Notes: a model not told the origin generated them from the letters alone. A DNA stretch of 64,000 bases from Rhodopseudomonas infernalis (GCF_022271405.1 NZ_JAJNAL010000009.1:62001-126000); one strand, 5' to 3'. Counted from the first letter of the stretch, positions 1-9,206 are shown. Numbers and translations: made by a program.

Positions 1-861
1 GGGCCGTTCCTGCGCGGGCTGAATGAGGGCGACAGCGAGGTCACCGAGGGCGTCGCCTTCCTGACCCTGCGCAGCGACGGTCAGGACAAATACGCCCAGT
101 CCGACGGCCGGTTCGTCGGCAAGCCGGGCACCCCGACCGGCGTCACCGCCGAGGGGCCCGAGCTGCGCGGCGCCACCAATCTGGTGCTCGGCGCGCTCGA
201 TCATCGCGAGGTCGCGTTTCATCCGCGCGCCTTCCGCGAGATCTACAAGTTCATCGCCGGCCGCGAGCCGGATGTGATTGCGATCACACCTGAAGCGACC
301 GTGCAGCTCAGCGGGCTGGTCACCGCGACGCCGGGCGGCGTCCCGACCAACCGGCCCGTCGAGGGAGCCCGGGTCGAGGTCTATCGCGTCGCGCCGGACA
401 GCGGCGAGCGGATCGGTGCCGCTCTGTATGAGGGCCGTAGCGGGCCGGACGGACGCTGGGGGCCGGTCGACACCCAGCCGCCGTGGCCGCTGGAGTTCGT
501 CGTGAGCCAACCCGGCGAACTCACCACCCACATCTATCGCTCGCCGTTCCCGCGTTCGTCCAACGTCGTGCATCTGCGCGCCGCCAAACCGGCGAAGCCG
601 CCGGCTGCGGGCATCGGCGCCGTGGTGATGCTGTCGCGGCCGCGCGGTTACTTCGGCCTGCCGCGCGATATCGTGCTGCTCGACGGCCAGCAGCCGGCCG
701 ATATCAAACCCGGCGTGCCGATCGACGCGATGACCACCGTCGCCATCCCGGCCGCCGAGGTCGGCCGTGCGGTGGCCGGTCTGTTCAACGAAGAGCGGAT
801 CGTGGCGCGGGCGTGGCCGCTGGGGGAAAACCGCATCACGGTGGCGGAACTGACGTTCTGA
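1..861 (+). CDS. C-terminal part of an exported alpha/beta-hydrolase (lipase/esterase-like), cut by the window edge
   Basis: The frame is open from the first base, so the true start lies outside the window and about 286 residues are visible. The segment GALDHREVAFHPRAF resembles the region around the catalytic histidine of alpha/beta-hydrolases, just before the end of the hydrolase fold. It is followed by a roughly 190-residue beta-rich tail (LSGLVTATPGG, GARVEVYRV, GRSGPDGRWGP) that looks like a carboxypeptidase-regulatory or carbohydrate-binding-like sandwich. A lipase or polyhydroxyalkanoate-depolymerase-like secreted enzyme would fit, but nucleophile and acid residues are outside the window. 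The substrate cannot be assigned. Confidence 0.5.
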   Translation, partial: GPFLRGLNEGDSEVTEGVAFLTLRSDGQDKYAQSDGRFVGKPGTPTGVTAEGPELRGATNLVLGALDHREVAFHPRAFREIYKFIAGREPDVIAITPEATVQLSGLVTATPGGVPTNRPVEGARVEVYRVAPDSGERIGAALYEGRSGPDGRWGPVDTQPPWPLEFVVSQPGELTTHIYRSPFPRSSNVVHLRAAKPAKPPAAGIGAVVMLSRPRGYFGLPRDIVLLDGQQPADIKPGVPIDAMTTVAIPAAEVGRAVAGLFNEERIVARAWPLGENRITVAELTF

Positions 862-943
862 GCTGCGGGGCTGCCGGCCTTTCCGGCGCCCGGATTGCAC
901 CCTACCTTCGTGTGGGAGCGGAACCGAACGCCAGGAGCGCGAC

Positions 944-2323
944 GTGAGTATTGCCGAGGCTTATGAGTTGTCCGAGCGCGCGCCGCTGGTGCCGCCGACG
1001 CTGCCGCGTGCGCCGGAGGGAATGGGCGCGCTCGGCCGGCTCGCCGCGATCCGCCACAATGCGATCGCCAGCTGGGGCCAGCGCGCCTACGAAGACGACG
1101 TCATCAAGGGGCGCTTCTTCAATCACGCCAGCTACATCCTCAACAGGCCGGACGACATCCGGCACGTGCTGATCGACAATTACGAGAACTACACGCGCAC
1201 CGCGGCGGGCATCCGCGTGCTGCGGCCGATCCTCGGTCAGGGCCTGCTGCTCGCCGAAGGTCGCGCCTGGAAGCATCAGCGCCGCACGCTGGCGCCGGCA
1301 TTCACGCCGCGCGCGGTCGGCACGCTGGTGCCGCATATGATCTCCGCGACCGAGGAGATCGTCACCGAATTCGAGCACAGCATCGGCACGCCGGTCGATC
1401 TGCGCGAAGCGATGCAGCGGTTGGCGCTGGAGATCGCCGGGCGCACGATGTTCTCGTTCGAGATGGGGCAGCACGGCCAGCGGCTGCGCGACTTCGTCAT
1501 CGAATACGGCATGAAGCTCGCCAGCCCGCGTTTCCTCGATCTGCTGCTGCCGCTCGGCTGGCCGAGCCCGCAGGACATTTCGCGCGCGTTCTTCCGGCGG
1601 CGGTGGACGAAGTTTGTCGGCGAACTGATCGCGGCCCGCCGCGCCGCCGGCAAATCCGAAGGCGCGCCGCCGCGTGATCTGTTCGACCTGATGGTCGCGG
1701 CGCGTGATCCGGAAACCGGCGAAGCCTTTTCGGACGATCAGCTCGGCGATCAGGTCGCCACCATGATCCTGGCCGGCCACGAGACCACCGCGACGGCGCT
1801 GTTCTGGGCGTTGTATCTGCTGGCGCTCGATCCGGAGACGCAGAACGACGTCGCCGACGAAGCCCGCGCCACCGGCCAAACCGACGCGCTCGACAAACTC
1901 CCCTTCACCCGCGCGGTGCTGGACGAAACGCTGCGGCTGTATCCGCCGGCCTTCCTGATCGCCCGCGCCGCCGCCGGGCCGGACAGTGTTGCGGGCGAGC
2001 CGATCCGCAAGCACGACGTGATCCTGATCGCGCCCTGGCTGCTGCACCGACACGAGAAGCTGTGGGACAATCCGAACGCCTTCATGCCGTCGCGCTTCCT
2101 GCCCGGCGCGACGCCGCCGGACCGCTTTGCCTATCTGCCGTTCGGCGTCGGGCCGCGGGTGTGCATCGGGGCCCATTTCGCACTGGTCGAAGCGACGCTG
2201 GCGCTGGCCCGGATCGTGTCTGCTTTCCGGGTCGAACTGATCGACCGCGCGCCGGTGATGCCGATCGGCGTGGTCACCACCCAGCCGGACCGCTCGCCGG
2301 CATTCAGGCTCACCCGCCGTTGA
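944..2323 (+). CDS. Cytochrome P450 monooxygenase
   Basis: A complete 459-residue P450. The I-helix oxygen-activation motif AGHETTAT is near residue 277, the K-helix ExxR is in ETLRLYPP near 328, and the heme-binding loop FGVGPRVCIG is near 400 with Cys407 as the thiolate ligand. The C-helix WKHQRR is also present. The start is GTG, chosen because AGGAG lies 6 bases upstream. There is no membrane anchor, so it should be soluble and need separate ferredoxin and reductase partners, which are not adjacent. The sequence style (ETLRLYPP, long C-helix) is nearer the CYP4/CYP102-like group than the camphor type. The substrate is unknown. Confidence 0.93.
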   Translation: MSIAEAYELSERAPLVPPTLPRAPEGMGALGRLAAIRHNAIASWGQRAYEDDVIKGRFFNHASYILNRPDDIRHVLIDNYENYTRTAAGIRVLRPILGQGLLLAEGRAWKHQRRTLAPAFTPRAVGTLVPHMISATEEIVTEFEHSIGTPVDLREAMQRLALEIAGRTMFSFEMGQHGQRLRDFVIEYGMKLASPRFLDLLLPLGWPSPQDISRAFFRRRWTKFVGELIAARRAAGKSEGAPPRDLFDLMVAARDPETGEAFSDDQLGDQVATMILAGHETTATALFWALYLLALDPETQNDVADEARATGQTDALDKLPFTRAVLDETLRLYPPAFLIARAAAGPDSVAGEPIRKHDVILIAPWLLHRHEKLWDNPNAFMPSRFLPGATPPDRFAYLPFGVGPRVCIGAHFALVEATLALARIVSAFRVELIDRAPVMPIGVVTTQPDRSPAFRLTRR

Positions 2324-2364
2324 TCAAGCAGGCGTCATTTGGCCGCGGGCCGGACGCCACCTAG

Positions 2365-3783
2365 ATGAGGCCCATGACCGACGTTCGCCCGCTCTACGCC
2401 GTGCTTCGCCAAACCACCGACGCCCGCGTCGTCGATGCGATCGCCCAACTGATCGCCGACGGCCAGGATCACGACCTCAATCGCATCAACCTGCTGGAAT
2501 TCGCCAGCCGTACCGGGCTGGACGAGGAGAAAGTGATCTCCGGCTTCCTGCATGCGGCTCAGCTCGGGCTGTTCGACATGAGCTGGAACGTGCTGTGCCC
2601 GGGCTGCAGCGGCGTGCTCGACAGCCATCCGTCGCTCAAGGCGCTACGCCACGAGGAATATATCTGCGCGCTGTGCGCCAAGGGGTACGAGGCCTCGCTC
2701 GACGATCAGGTCGAAGCCGCCTTCACGGTGCATCCCTCGGTGCGCCGGATCGGCGCGCACGATCCCGGCAATCTGTCGATGTGGGACTACACACGGCAGA
2801 TGTATTGGAGCTCCGGCATCGAGATCGACGAACAGGTGCTGGCGCGGCTGTCGGATCAGGACACGCTGGCTGCGGTGGAGATCGCACCCGGCGCAACCGC
2901 CGAACTGTCACTCGATCTGCCGGCCGAATTCATCATCGTGTTCGAGCCGGTGACGCACGCGGCGCAGTTCATCGACGTGGCGGGGGAGCGCACCGACGAG
3001 GTGAGGTCGGTGGCGCTCAACTACGACCGCAGCCATGCGCTGACGCCGACGCTGTCGTTGCAGCCGGGGCCCGTACGGCTGACGCTGATCAACAACGCCG
3101 AGACGCGCGTGCTGCCGGCCGTGTGGGTTGCGGCCGACGCGCTGCATACGCTGCTCGGCAAGCGCAAGCCGATCCTCACCGCCAAACGGATGTTGACCAA
3201 CCAGACCTTCCGCGACGTGTTCAAGGCCGATAACCTCACCGCCGATCAGCGGCTGAAGATCACCTCGCTGACCTTCCTGTTCACCGACCTGAAGGGCTCG
3301 ACGGCGTTGTATCAGCGGGTCGGCGACCTCGCGGCGTTCGATCTGGTGCGGGCGCATTTCCGCGCGCTGCTGGAGATCATCGCGGCCGAGAAGGGCGCGG
3401 TGGTGAAGACCATCGGCGACGCCGTGATGGCGACGTTCAATCGCCCGGAGCACGCGCTCGCCGCGTCGCTGCGGATGCGCAAGGCGATGGACGCGCTCAA
3501 CCAGGAACGCGGCACCAAGGATCTGGTGGTCAAAATTGGCATCCACGAAGGGCCGTGCCTCGCGGTGATGCTCAACGACCGGCAGGATTACTTCGGCCAG
3601 ACCGTCAACATCGCCGCGCGCGTGCTTGGCCTTGCCACCACGCAGGCGATCCATCTCACCGGCGCGGTGATCGCCACGCCCGCGGTGACCAAGATCCTGG
3701 ACGAGCAGGCGATCGCACCGATCGAGAAGCACGCCGCGCTACGCGGCATCGCCGACAAGGTGCTGGTCTATGAGATTCCTTAA
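2365..3783 (+). CDS. Class III adenylate/guanylate cyclase with N-terminal zinc-ribbon-like sensory region
   Basis: 472 residues. The C-terminal third (about 300-440) is a class III nucleotide cyclase domain. It opens with FLFTDLKGSTALYQRVGD, which carries a metal-binding aspartate, and continues with KTIGDAVMATF and a second aspartate, then GQTVNIAARV with the conserved Asn-x3-Arg. The N-terminal part resembles DUF5939-type cyclases and has two Cys pairs, CPGC and CALC, spaced like a zinc ribbon (residues about 79-100). An in-frame ATG three codons later is an alternative start. It would make cAMP or cGMP in response to an unknown signal. It is followed by a TerB-like gene on the same strand. 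Confidence 0.88.
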   Translation: MRPMTDVRPLYAVLRQTTDARVVDAIAQLIADGQDHDLNRINLLEFASRTGLDEEKVISGFLHAAQLGLFDMSWNVLCPGCSGVLDSHPSLKALRHEEYICALCAKGYEASLDDQVEAAFTVHPSVRRIGAHDPGNLSMWDYTRQMYWSSGIEIDEQVLARLSDQDTLAAVEIAPGATAELSLDLPAEFIIVFEPVTHAAQFIDVAGERTDEVRSVALNYDRSHALTPTLSLQPGPVRLTLINNAETRVLPAVWVAADALHTLLGKRKPILTAKRMLTNQTFRDVFKADNLTADQRLKITSLTFLFTDLKGSTALYQRVGDLAAFDLVRAHFRALLEIIAAEKGAVVKTIGDAVMATFNRPEHALAASLRMRKAMDALNQERGTKDLVVKIGIHEGPCLAVMLNDRQDYFGQTVNIAARVLGLATTQAIHLTGAVIATPAVTKILDEQAIAPIEKHAALRGIADKVLVYEIP

Positions 3784-3902
3784 CGCATTGGCGACGTTGA
3801 CAAAGTGTCATTCGGCGCAGGGGAACCGGCTTGGATTGCCGACGTTACGTTTCCACGTATAGAACGAGCGTGAGCTCCCGCCTTTCCGAAAGCCCCGCAC
3901 CG

Positions 3903-4382
3903 ATGCTGGAAAAACTACGCCAATTCATCTCCGACGTGGTTGCGCCGAGTGCGCCCGACGAATTGAATTTCGACGATGGCGGCTATCGGCTCGCCGCTAC
4001 CGCGTTGCTGATTCACGTGATTTCGCTCGACGGCGAACCTTCCGAGGTCGAACGCCGCAAGTTGCATTCGCTGCTCGAAGCCCGGTTCGGTCTCGACGCC
4101 GCCACCGCGAGCCGGCTGATCGAGGACGCGATGTTGGTCGAAGGCGAGGCCGTCGATCTGTACCACTTCACCAGTGTGATCATGCGTTCGGTCAACGAGG
4201 AAGGCCGGCTGCGCATCATCGAGATGATGTGGGAGCTGGTGTTCGCCGATGGCAACGTCACCGAGTTCGAGGAGAACGTGGTGTGGCGGGCCGCCGATCT
4301 CCTCGCCGTCTCGGCGCGCGATCGCATCAACCTCAAGCGCCAGGTGGCGGCGCAGCAGGTCGAAACCGACCCGGCGAACTAA
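3903..4382 (+). CDS. TerB-like (tellurite resistance TerB family) protein
   Basis: 159 residues from ATG 3903. The open frame extends 24 codons upstream, but that extension is not conserved-looking and MLEKLRQFISDVV is the natural start. The protein is all-helical with two acidic repeats, HVISLDGEPSEVERRKL and ELVFADGNVTEFEE, which match the metal-binding helix pairs of the TerB/DjlA-N fold. It is a probable cytoplasmic helical-bundle protein. The exact role is unknown, and tellurite resistance is only the family name. A strong intrinsic terminator follows 46 bases after the stop. Confidence 0.75.
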   Translation: MLEKLRQFISDVVAPSAPDELNFDDGGYRLAATALLIHVISLDGEPSEVERRKLHSLLEARFGLDAATASRLIEDAMLVEGEAVDLYHFTSVIMRSVNEEGRLRIIEMMWELVFADGNVTEFEENVVWRAADLLAVSARDRINLKRQVAAQQVETDPAN

Positions 4383-4428
4383 GCCGACGGCCGGCCGCTA
4401 CTTATTACCGAATTGTCATGTTCGACAG

Positions 4429-4458
4429 AGCCGGCGCCGGATTGCGCCGGCTTTTTTT
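4429..4458 (+). terminator. Rho-independent terminator after the TerB-like gene
   Basis: A perfect 9-bp stem (AGCCGGCGC / GCGCCGGCT) with a 6-base loop runs directly into a tract of seven T residues. It closes the transcript of the cyclase/TerB-like genes. Confidence 0.9.
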
Positions 4459-4576
4459 GCGTCCTGCTCACTGAAGCGGCATGTCCGCCAGCGAACAGTC
4501 TTGCACGCTGCTTCCATCTTGCCTAAGGCCTAGTAATGATCCGGCCTCACCGGGCCTCCATTGATGAGTCTGAATC

Positions 4577-5356
4577 GTGACTGAACGCGTGACTTTGATT
4601 ACGGGGGCATCGGCCGGTATCGGTGCTGAATTGGCGCGGATCTTCGCCGCCAACTCGCATCGGGTTGTCCTGGTGGCGCGCCGGGCCGACCGGCTGGAAG
4701 CGCTGGCAGCCGAAATCAGAGCCAAGGGTGGGGCGGAGCCGATCATCATCGCCTCCGACCTCGCCAAGCCCGACAGCGTCGACGCCATCGTGGCCAGCCT
4801 GGCCGCGGCAGGCGTCGAGGTGGAGTATCTGGTCAACAATGCCGGCTACGGACTGTTCGGCCACGCCGTCGAGATGGACCGCGAGGACCAGCTCGGCATC
4901 ATCGACGTCAATATTCGGGCGCTCACCGATCTGTCGCTGCGGTTTGCGGGCAGCATTTCGGCGCTGCGTGGCGGTATCCTCAACGTCGCGTCGATCGCCG
5001 GCTTCCTGCCGGGCCCCGGCATGGCCGTGTACTATGCGTCCAAGGCCTATGTGCTGTCGCTGAGCGAAGCCCTGCATCAGGAGCTCGGCAAGAAGGGCGT
5101 GCGCGTCACCGCGCTGTGTCCCGGCCCGGTGCCGACCGAATTCCAGCTCCGTGCCGGCTTCGAACCCGGCTTCGACTCGATGGTGCTCAACGTGCATCCC
5201 GCCGAGGTCGCGCGGCAGGCCTATCGCGGCCTGATGAACAACAAGCGGCTGGTGATTCCGGGGCTCGGCGTCAAGGCCGTGCCGTTCCTGCTGCGTTTCT
5301 TCCCGCGCGGCTTCGTCGCCGCGGCCGTCAGCGGACTGCAGCTGCGGCGGCGCTGA
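4577..5356 (+). CDS. Short-chain dehydrogenase/reductase (SDR)
   Basis: 259 residues with a GTG start; the only nearby upstream ATG (4564) runs into a stop after six codons. The classical SDR features are the cofactor loop TGASAGIG at residues 9-16, NNAGYG near 90, and the catalytic Tyr and Lys in YYASKAYV near 153. ARRADRL after beta-2 contains basic residues, which suggests NADP(H) preference. Residues LCPGPVPTEF follow the active site as usual. The family acts on diverse alcohols and ketones, including fatty-acyl substrates. The downstream SnoaL-like and enoyl-CoA hydratase genes hint at a lipid or acyl-CoA context, but this is inference. Confidence 0.88.
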   Translation: MTERVTLITGASAGIGAELARIFAANSHRVVLVARRADRLEALAAEIRAKGGAEPIIIASDLAKPDSVDAIVASLAAAGVEVEYLVNNAGYGLFGHAVEMDREDQLGIIDVNIRALTDLSLRFAGSISALRGGILNVASIAGFLPGPGMAVYYASKAYVLSLSEALHQELGKKGVRVTALCPGPVPTEFQLRAGFEPGFDSMVLNVHPAEVARQAYRGLMNNKRLVIPGLGVKAVPFLLRFFPRGFVAAAVSGLQLRRR

Positions 5357-5497
5357 CGTCGCACCGGCTCGAACGCCTTCCCCTTCCCCCGCGGCGATTG
5401 CTAGAGTCGCGGTCAAGCGCCGGCGGAGCATGATCGGCGCGTCAGCTCGCATGCTTCGACGCTGATCTGCGTTTGGTGTGCCGGCAGGGGAGGCGAT

Positions 5498-5998
5498 ATG
5501 ACCAGCGAGGATTTCGCGCGGCTGTTGGAAGCGTTCACACGCTCGGCCGAATCCGGCGACGGCGGCCGGTTCGCGGCGCATTTCACCGAAGACGCGGTGT
5601 ATCACGACTACATCTACGGCCCGCACACCGGCCGCGCCGACATCGCCCACATGATGCAGGGGCTGTTTCATCGCGACGCCGCCGATTATCGCTGGGAGAT
5701 GTTCGATCCGGTCTGCGACGGCACGCAGGGCTATGCCTGGTCGCTGTCCAGCTTCACCTCCACGGTCCCGGAATTCAAAGGCCAGCGCGTGGTGATCGAC
5801 GGCATGAGCCGCTTCGTGCTGCGGGACGGGCTGATCGCCGAGTACCGCGAGTCGGTCAATGGCGGCGTGGCGATGCAGCAGCTCGGCGTCGCGCCGGAGC
5901 GGATGGCCAAGGTGTTTCGGCGCTGGAGCGGCTGGCTGCAGGAGCGCCCGGAGACGCAAGCCTATCTGGCGCGCCCGAAGGGCTCACGCCGCGGCTGA
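5498..5998 (+). CDS. SnoaL-like / NTF2-fold protein
   Basis: 166 residues, with a good Shine-Dalgarno (AGGGGAGG) before ATG 5498. The pattern ARLLEAFTRSAESGDGGRF, then FTEDAVYHDYIYGPHTGRADI, then an SSFTSTVPEFKGQRVVIDG strand is typical of the SnoaL/limonene-epoxide-hydrolase-like NTF2 fold, which has a conical ligand pocket. Such proteins are small-molecule isomerases, cyclases, hydrolases or binding proteins. It lies 70 bases before an enoyl-CoA hydratase gene and may be cotranscribed with it. The specific function is unknown. Confidence 0.75.
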   Translation: MTSEDFARLLEAFTRSAESGDGGRFAAHFTEDAVYHDYIYGPHTGRADIAHMMQGLFHRDAADYRWEMFDPVCDGTQGYAWSLSSFTSTVPEFKGQRVVIDGMSRFVLRDGLIAEYRESVNGGVAMQQLGVAPERMAKVFRRWSGWLQERPETQAYLARPKGSRRG

Positions 5999-6068
5999 TC
6001 AGCCACACGGTTTCATCAAGACGGCCCGTCTCAAGGGCGCAACAAGAGCAAGAAGGGAAGACACGCCG

Positions 6069-6881
6069 ATGAGCACCGAGCACATCCTGTATGAGGTCGC
6101 CGACCGGATCGCCACCATCACGCTGAACCGGCCGGACCGGATGAACGCCTGGACCCCGGTGATGGAGCGCGAGGTCCGCGAGGCGATGGAGACCGCGGCG
6201 GCGGATCCAGAGGTGCGGGTGATCGTGCTCACCGGCGCGGGTCGCGGCTTCTGCGCCGGCGCCGACATGGAGGTGCTGCAAAAGATCGATCCCGCCGATA
6301 TCCGCCGCGCCTCGGCGCTGCCGGCGTTCGACATGAACCGCCGGCCCGACTGGCAGACCCGCTACGCGTTCTATCCGGCGATCGGCAAGCCGATCATCGG
6401 CATGCTGAACGGCGCCACCGCCGGCATCGGCCTGGTGCACGCGCTGTATTGCGACGTCCGCTTTGCGGTCGACACCGCCGTGTTCACCACCGCCTTTGCG
6501 CGGCGCGGACTGATCGCCGAGCACGGCATTTCCTGGATGCTGCCGCGGATCGTCGGCCATGCCAACGCACTCGATCTGTTGCTGTCGGCGCGCCGCGTCT
6601 CGGCCGATGAGGCGCTGCGGATCGGGCTGGTCAACCGGCTGTATCCGGCCGATCAGCTGCGCGAACAGACCTATGCGTATGCGCGCGACCTCGCCGACAA
6701 CGTTTCGCCGGCTTCGATGCGGGTGATCAAGCGCCAGCTCTACGAAGTGCCGTTCCAGACGCTGGCCGAAGCCACCATCGAGGCGAATCGCGAAATGACC
6801 GTCTCGCTCGCCAGCGAAGACTTCAAGGAAGGCGTCGCCAGCTTCGTCGAAAAACGCCCACCGCAGTTTCGAAGCGCGTGA
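6069..6881 (+). CDS. Enoyl-CoA hydratase/isomerase family protein
   Basis: 270 residues from ATG 6069; the frame is open further upstream, but that part overlaps the preceding gene. Crotonase-fold signatures are ITLNRPDRMNAW, the first oxyanion-hole segment GAGRGFCAGADM near residue 60, and the second oxyanion segment MLNGATAGIGLVHALYCD near residue 115. FARRGLIAEHGISWMLPRIVG carries a Glu at the position often catalytic in hydratases. The family hydrates trans-2-enoyl-CoA or isomerises related thioesters in fatty-acid or aromatic degradation. The particular substrate is not determinable here. Confidence 0.9.
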   Translation: MSTEHILYEVADRIATITLNRPDRMNAWTPVMEREVREAMETAAADPEVRVIVLTGAGRGFCAGADMEVLQKIDPADIRRASALPAFDMNRRPDWQTRYAFYPAIGKPIIGMLNGATAGIGLVHALYCDVRFAVDTAVFTTAFARRGLIAEHGISWMLPRIVGHANALDLLLSARRVSADEALRIGLVNRLYPADQLREQTYAYARDLADNVSPASMRVIKRQLYEVPFQTLAEATIEANREMTVSLASEDFKEGVASFVEKRPPQFRSA

Positions 6882-6888
6882 CCACGCC

Positions 6889-6979
6889 CGTCATGCCCGG
6901 CCTCGTGCCGGGCATCCACGCCTTCCAGCGGTTCCCCTCAGCAAAGGCGTGGATGGCCGGGACGAGCCCGGCCATGACG
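6889..6979. repeat. Dispersed intergenic inverted repeat (family CGTCATG...GGGCATCCACG)
   Basis: An imperfect palindrome of about 91 bp whose two arms read CGTCATGCCCGG...GGCATCCACGCCTT and AAGGCGTGGATGGCCGGG...GGCCATGACG. Related copies lie at 27242-27318 and, as a half copy, at 30411-30448. It sits just after the enoyl-CoA hydratase stop and looks like a REP-type element, not a terminator, because no T tract follows. Confidence 0.75.
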
Positions 6980-7147
6980 AAGGATTGTGCGTGAGTCCAA
7001 ACGGATCGGAAAACGTCGGTGCTGGGATTGTTGCTGCGCGGGGCCGGCTAAATCAGCGGCTCGTCTTCGCCCTTCGGGCTACGCCGCGGCAGCCTTCGCC
7101 ACGATGGGCAGGCTTGCCGAGCCGAAGCTGGCAAAGCCAGCGAAGGC

Positions 7148-7223
<76 letters not shown>

Positions 7224-7425
7224 TCCGCGGTCGGTGCGCGAAGCACCGATCAGCGAACGCCGCCATTTACAGTGGCCACCAACGCCAAGTCAAGGACGTG
7301 GCGGCGGCTTCCGACACGTCATTGTCATCGGGCTTTATTGCTTTGAGTTCCCTTGTTTGGGCCGGGCCGAACCGATATTTACGGCACAGCCGTCCCGCGT
7401 TCGAACCCGCGAGCTTTTTCCCGTC

Positions 7426-7716
7426 ATGCGCGCCATTCTCGATATCATCCTCATCATTCTGGATCTGTACATCTGGCTGCTGATCGCCTCGGCGATCCTG
7501 TCCTGGTTGATCGCCTTCAATGTCGTGAACACCCGCAACCAGTTCGTCTCGGCGGTGTCCGAATTCCTCTACCGGATCACCGAGCCGCTGCTGGCGCCGA
7601 TTCGCAATCTGCTGCCGTCGCTGGGCGGCCTCGACATCTCGCCGATCATCCTGATCCTGATCATCATGTTCCTGCAGCGGGTGATCACCTATTACATCTA
7701 CCCAGCGGTGTTCTGA
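7426..7716 (+). CDS. YggT family small integral membrane protein
   Basis: 96 residues from ATG 7426; the frame is open upstream, but the recognisable protein begins MRAILDIILIILDLYIW. Two hydrophobic blocks flank FNVVNTRNQFVSAVSEFLY and the conserved EPLLAPIRNLLPSLGGLDISPI, a hallmark of YggT proteins. The family is an inner-membrane protein linked to osmotic tolerance or division-protein placement in various bacteria. It is followed after 28 bases by a DUF167 gene, the common yggT-yggU arrangement. Confidence 0.9.
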   Translation: MRAILDIILIILDLYIWLLIASAILSWLIAFNVVNTRNQFVSAVSEFLYRITEPLLAPIRNLLPSLGGLDISPIILILIIMFLQRVITYYIYPAVF

Positions 7717-7744
7717 GCCACTGACGCACAGCCCCGGAGTGTCC

Positions 7745-8071
7745 ATGGCCGAGGCTTGGCGGTATTCTGCTCAGGGTGTCGCCGTGGCGGTACGGGTCAC
7801 GCCGCGGGGTGGCCGGGACGACATCGACGGGCTGGAGACGCTGGCGGACGGCCGCTGCGTGGTGAAGGTCCGGGTCCGGGCGATCGCAGACGGCGGCGAG
7901 GCCAACCGGGCGGTGCTCGAACTGCTGGCGAAATCGCTCGGTGTGCCGAAGCGCGACGTCCGGTTGCTGTCGGGGGCGACTTCGCGGCAGAAGCAGATCG
8001 CGATCGACGGCGATCCGAAGAAACTCGGCGACGCGTTGCGCAGCCTGACGGCCGCCAAGTCCGCCGGCTGA
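7745..8071 (+). CDS. DUF167 / UPF0235 (YggU) family protein
   Basis: 108 residues from ATG 7745; a GTG two codons earlier (7739) is also possible. The sequence VAVRVTPRGGRDDIDG, VKVRVRAIADGGEANRAVLELLAKSLGVPKRDVRLLSGATSR, KQIAID is diagnostic of the YggU fold. It is a small alpha/beta protein of unknown biochemical role, commonly next to yggT as here. The gene ends 40 bases before an intrinsic terminator that separates it from folD. Confidence 0.9.
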   Translation: MAEAWRYSAQGVAVAVRVTPRGGRDDIDGLETLADGRCVVKVRVRAIADGGEANRAVLELLAKSLGVPKRDVRLLSGATSRQKQIAIDGDPKKLGDALRSLTAAKSAG

Positions 8072-8111
8072 CGATCAGGGAGGCCCGCGAGGGCGACGAC
8101 GTATCCGACCG

Positions 8112-8140
8112 CCTCTCCATCCGGGGAGGTTTTTGTTTTT
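8112..8140 (+). terminator. Intrinsic terminator between the DUF167 gene and folD
   Basis: The stem CCTCTCC / GGGGAGG (7 bp, one T-G pair) has a 4-base loop and is followed by TTTTTGTTTTT. It lies 47-75 bases before the folD start, so folD probably has its own promoter or is read by readthrough. Confidence 0.8.
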
Positions 8141-8186
8141 CGGCGGCCGCGCAGCGCTTGGCCACGGCGCCGGTTAGGGGGACCAC

Positions 8187-9074
8187 ATGACTGCCCAGAT
8201 CATCGACGGAAAAATCATCTCGGCCGATCTGCGCGCCCGCGTGGCCGCGGAAGTGACGCGAATCAAGGCCGATCACGGCATCACGCCTGGATTGGCGGTG
8301 GTGCTGGTCGGCAGCGATCCGGCGTCGGAAGTCTATGTCCGCTCCAAGCACAAGCAGACCCAGGAAGCCGGCATGGCGTCGTTCGAGCACCGGCTGCCCG
8401 CCGACGTGCCGCAGGCCGAACTGCTGGCGCTGATCGGCAAGCTCAACGCCGATCCGGCGGTGCACGGCATCCTGGTGCAATTGCCGCTGCCCAAGGGGCT
8501 CGATTCGGCCGCGGTGATCGACGCGATCGATCCGGCCAAGGACGTCGACGGCCTCAACCCGACCAATGCGGGCCGGCTGGCCTCCGGACTGTTCGCGCTG
8601 ACGCCGTGCACGCCGCTCGGCTGCATCATCATGGCCAAGCAGGTCCACGCATCGCTCGAGGGCATGAATGCGATCGTGATCGGCCGCTCCAATCTGGTCG
8701 GAAAGCCGCTGGTGCAACTGCTGCTCAACGAAAACGCCACGGTGACGATCGCGCATTCGCGCTCGCGCGACCTGCCGGCGCTGTGCCGGCAAGCCGATCT
8801 GGTGTTCGCCGCGGTCGGCAAGGCCGAGATGGTCAAGGGCGACTGGATCAAGCCGGGCGCCACCGTGATCGACGTCGGCATCAACCGCACCCCGTCGCCC
8901 GACGGCGGCAAGGACAAGCTGCTCGGCGACGTCGCGTTCAACGAGGCCAAGGAGGTGGCGGGCGCTATCACCCCGGTACCGGGCGGCGTCGGTCTGATGA
9001 CTGTGGCCTGCCTGCTGGTCAACACCATCCGCGCCGCCAGCGCGATTCACGGCCTGCCGAAGCCGGCGGTGTAG
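8187..9074 (+). CDS. folD: Bifunctional methylenetetrahydrofolate dehydrogenase / methenyltetrahydrofolate cyclohydrolase
   Basis: 295 residues, the usual FolD length. Conserved signatures are [23 protein letters not shown] (catalytic Tyr and Lys near residues 50-54), [13 protein letters not shown], the segment DVDGLNP, PCTPLGC, the Rossmann motif [12 protein letters not shown], and [17 protein letters not shown] near the C terminus. It oxidises 5,10-methylene-THF to 10-formyl-THF through methenyl-THF in the cytoplasm and so supplies one-carbon units for purines. purH, which consumes 10-formyl-THF, is elsewhere in this window. Confidence 0.97.
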   Translation: MTAQIIDGKIISADLRARVAAEVTRIKADHGITPGLAVVLVGSDPASEVYVRSKHKQTQEAGMASFEHRLPADVPQAELLALIGKLNADPAVHGILVQLPLPKGLDSAAVIDAIDPAKDVDGLNPTNAGRLASGLFALTPCTPLGCIIMAKQVHASLEGMNAIVIGRSNLVGKPLVQLLLNENATVTIAHSRSRDLPALCRQADLVFAAVGKAEMVKGDWIKPGATVIDVGINRTPSPDGGKDKLLGDVAFNEAKEVAGAITPVPGGVGLMTVACLLVNTIRAASAIHGLPKPAV

Positions 9075-9084
9075 GCCGGGTGCC

Positions 9085-9166
9085 GTAGCGTGGGTTGAGC
9101 GCAGCGAAACCCACGAAAGGACGTGCACGAGAGTGATGGGTTTCGCTCGCGCTCAACCCATCCTAC
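9085..9166. repeat. Dispersed intergenic inverted repeat (GTAGGGTGGG... family), copy 1
   Basis: A palindrome whose arms are GTAGCGTGGGTTGAGCGC and GCGCTCAACCCATCCTAC. It lies between the ends of folD and the convergent peptidase gene. Four other copies occur at 26067-26164, 33242-33337, 37433-37518 and 54199-54274, all intergenic. Confidence 0.85.
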
Positions 9167-9206
9167 TTCGCTCCTCGCAATGACGGAGACGGCGTCGCCG
9201 TGTCGG

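Noticed and set aside
902-2176. A 424-codon minus-strand open frame opposite the P450 gene
   Set aside because: It has Arg/Asp/Gln-rich composition typical of the antisense of GC-rich coding DNA, and the plus strand carries clear P450 motifs.
3797-3810. TTGACAAAGTGTCA palindrome containing a -35-like TTGACA after the cyclase gene
   Set aside because: No matching -10 is found at proper spacing, and the inverted repeat is only 5 bp.
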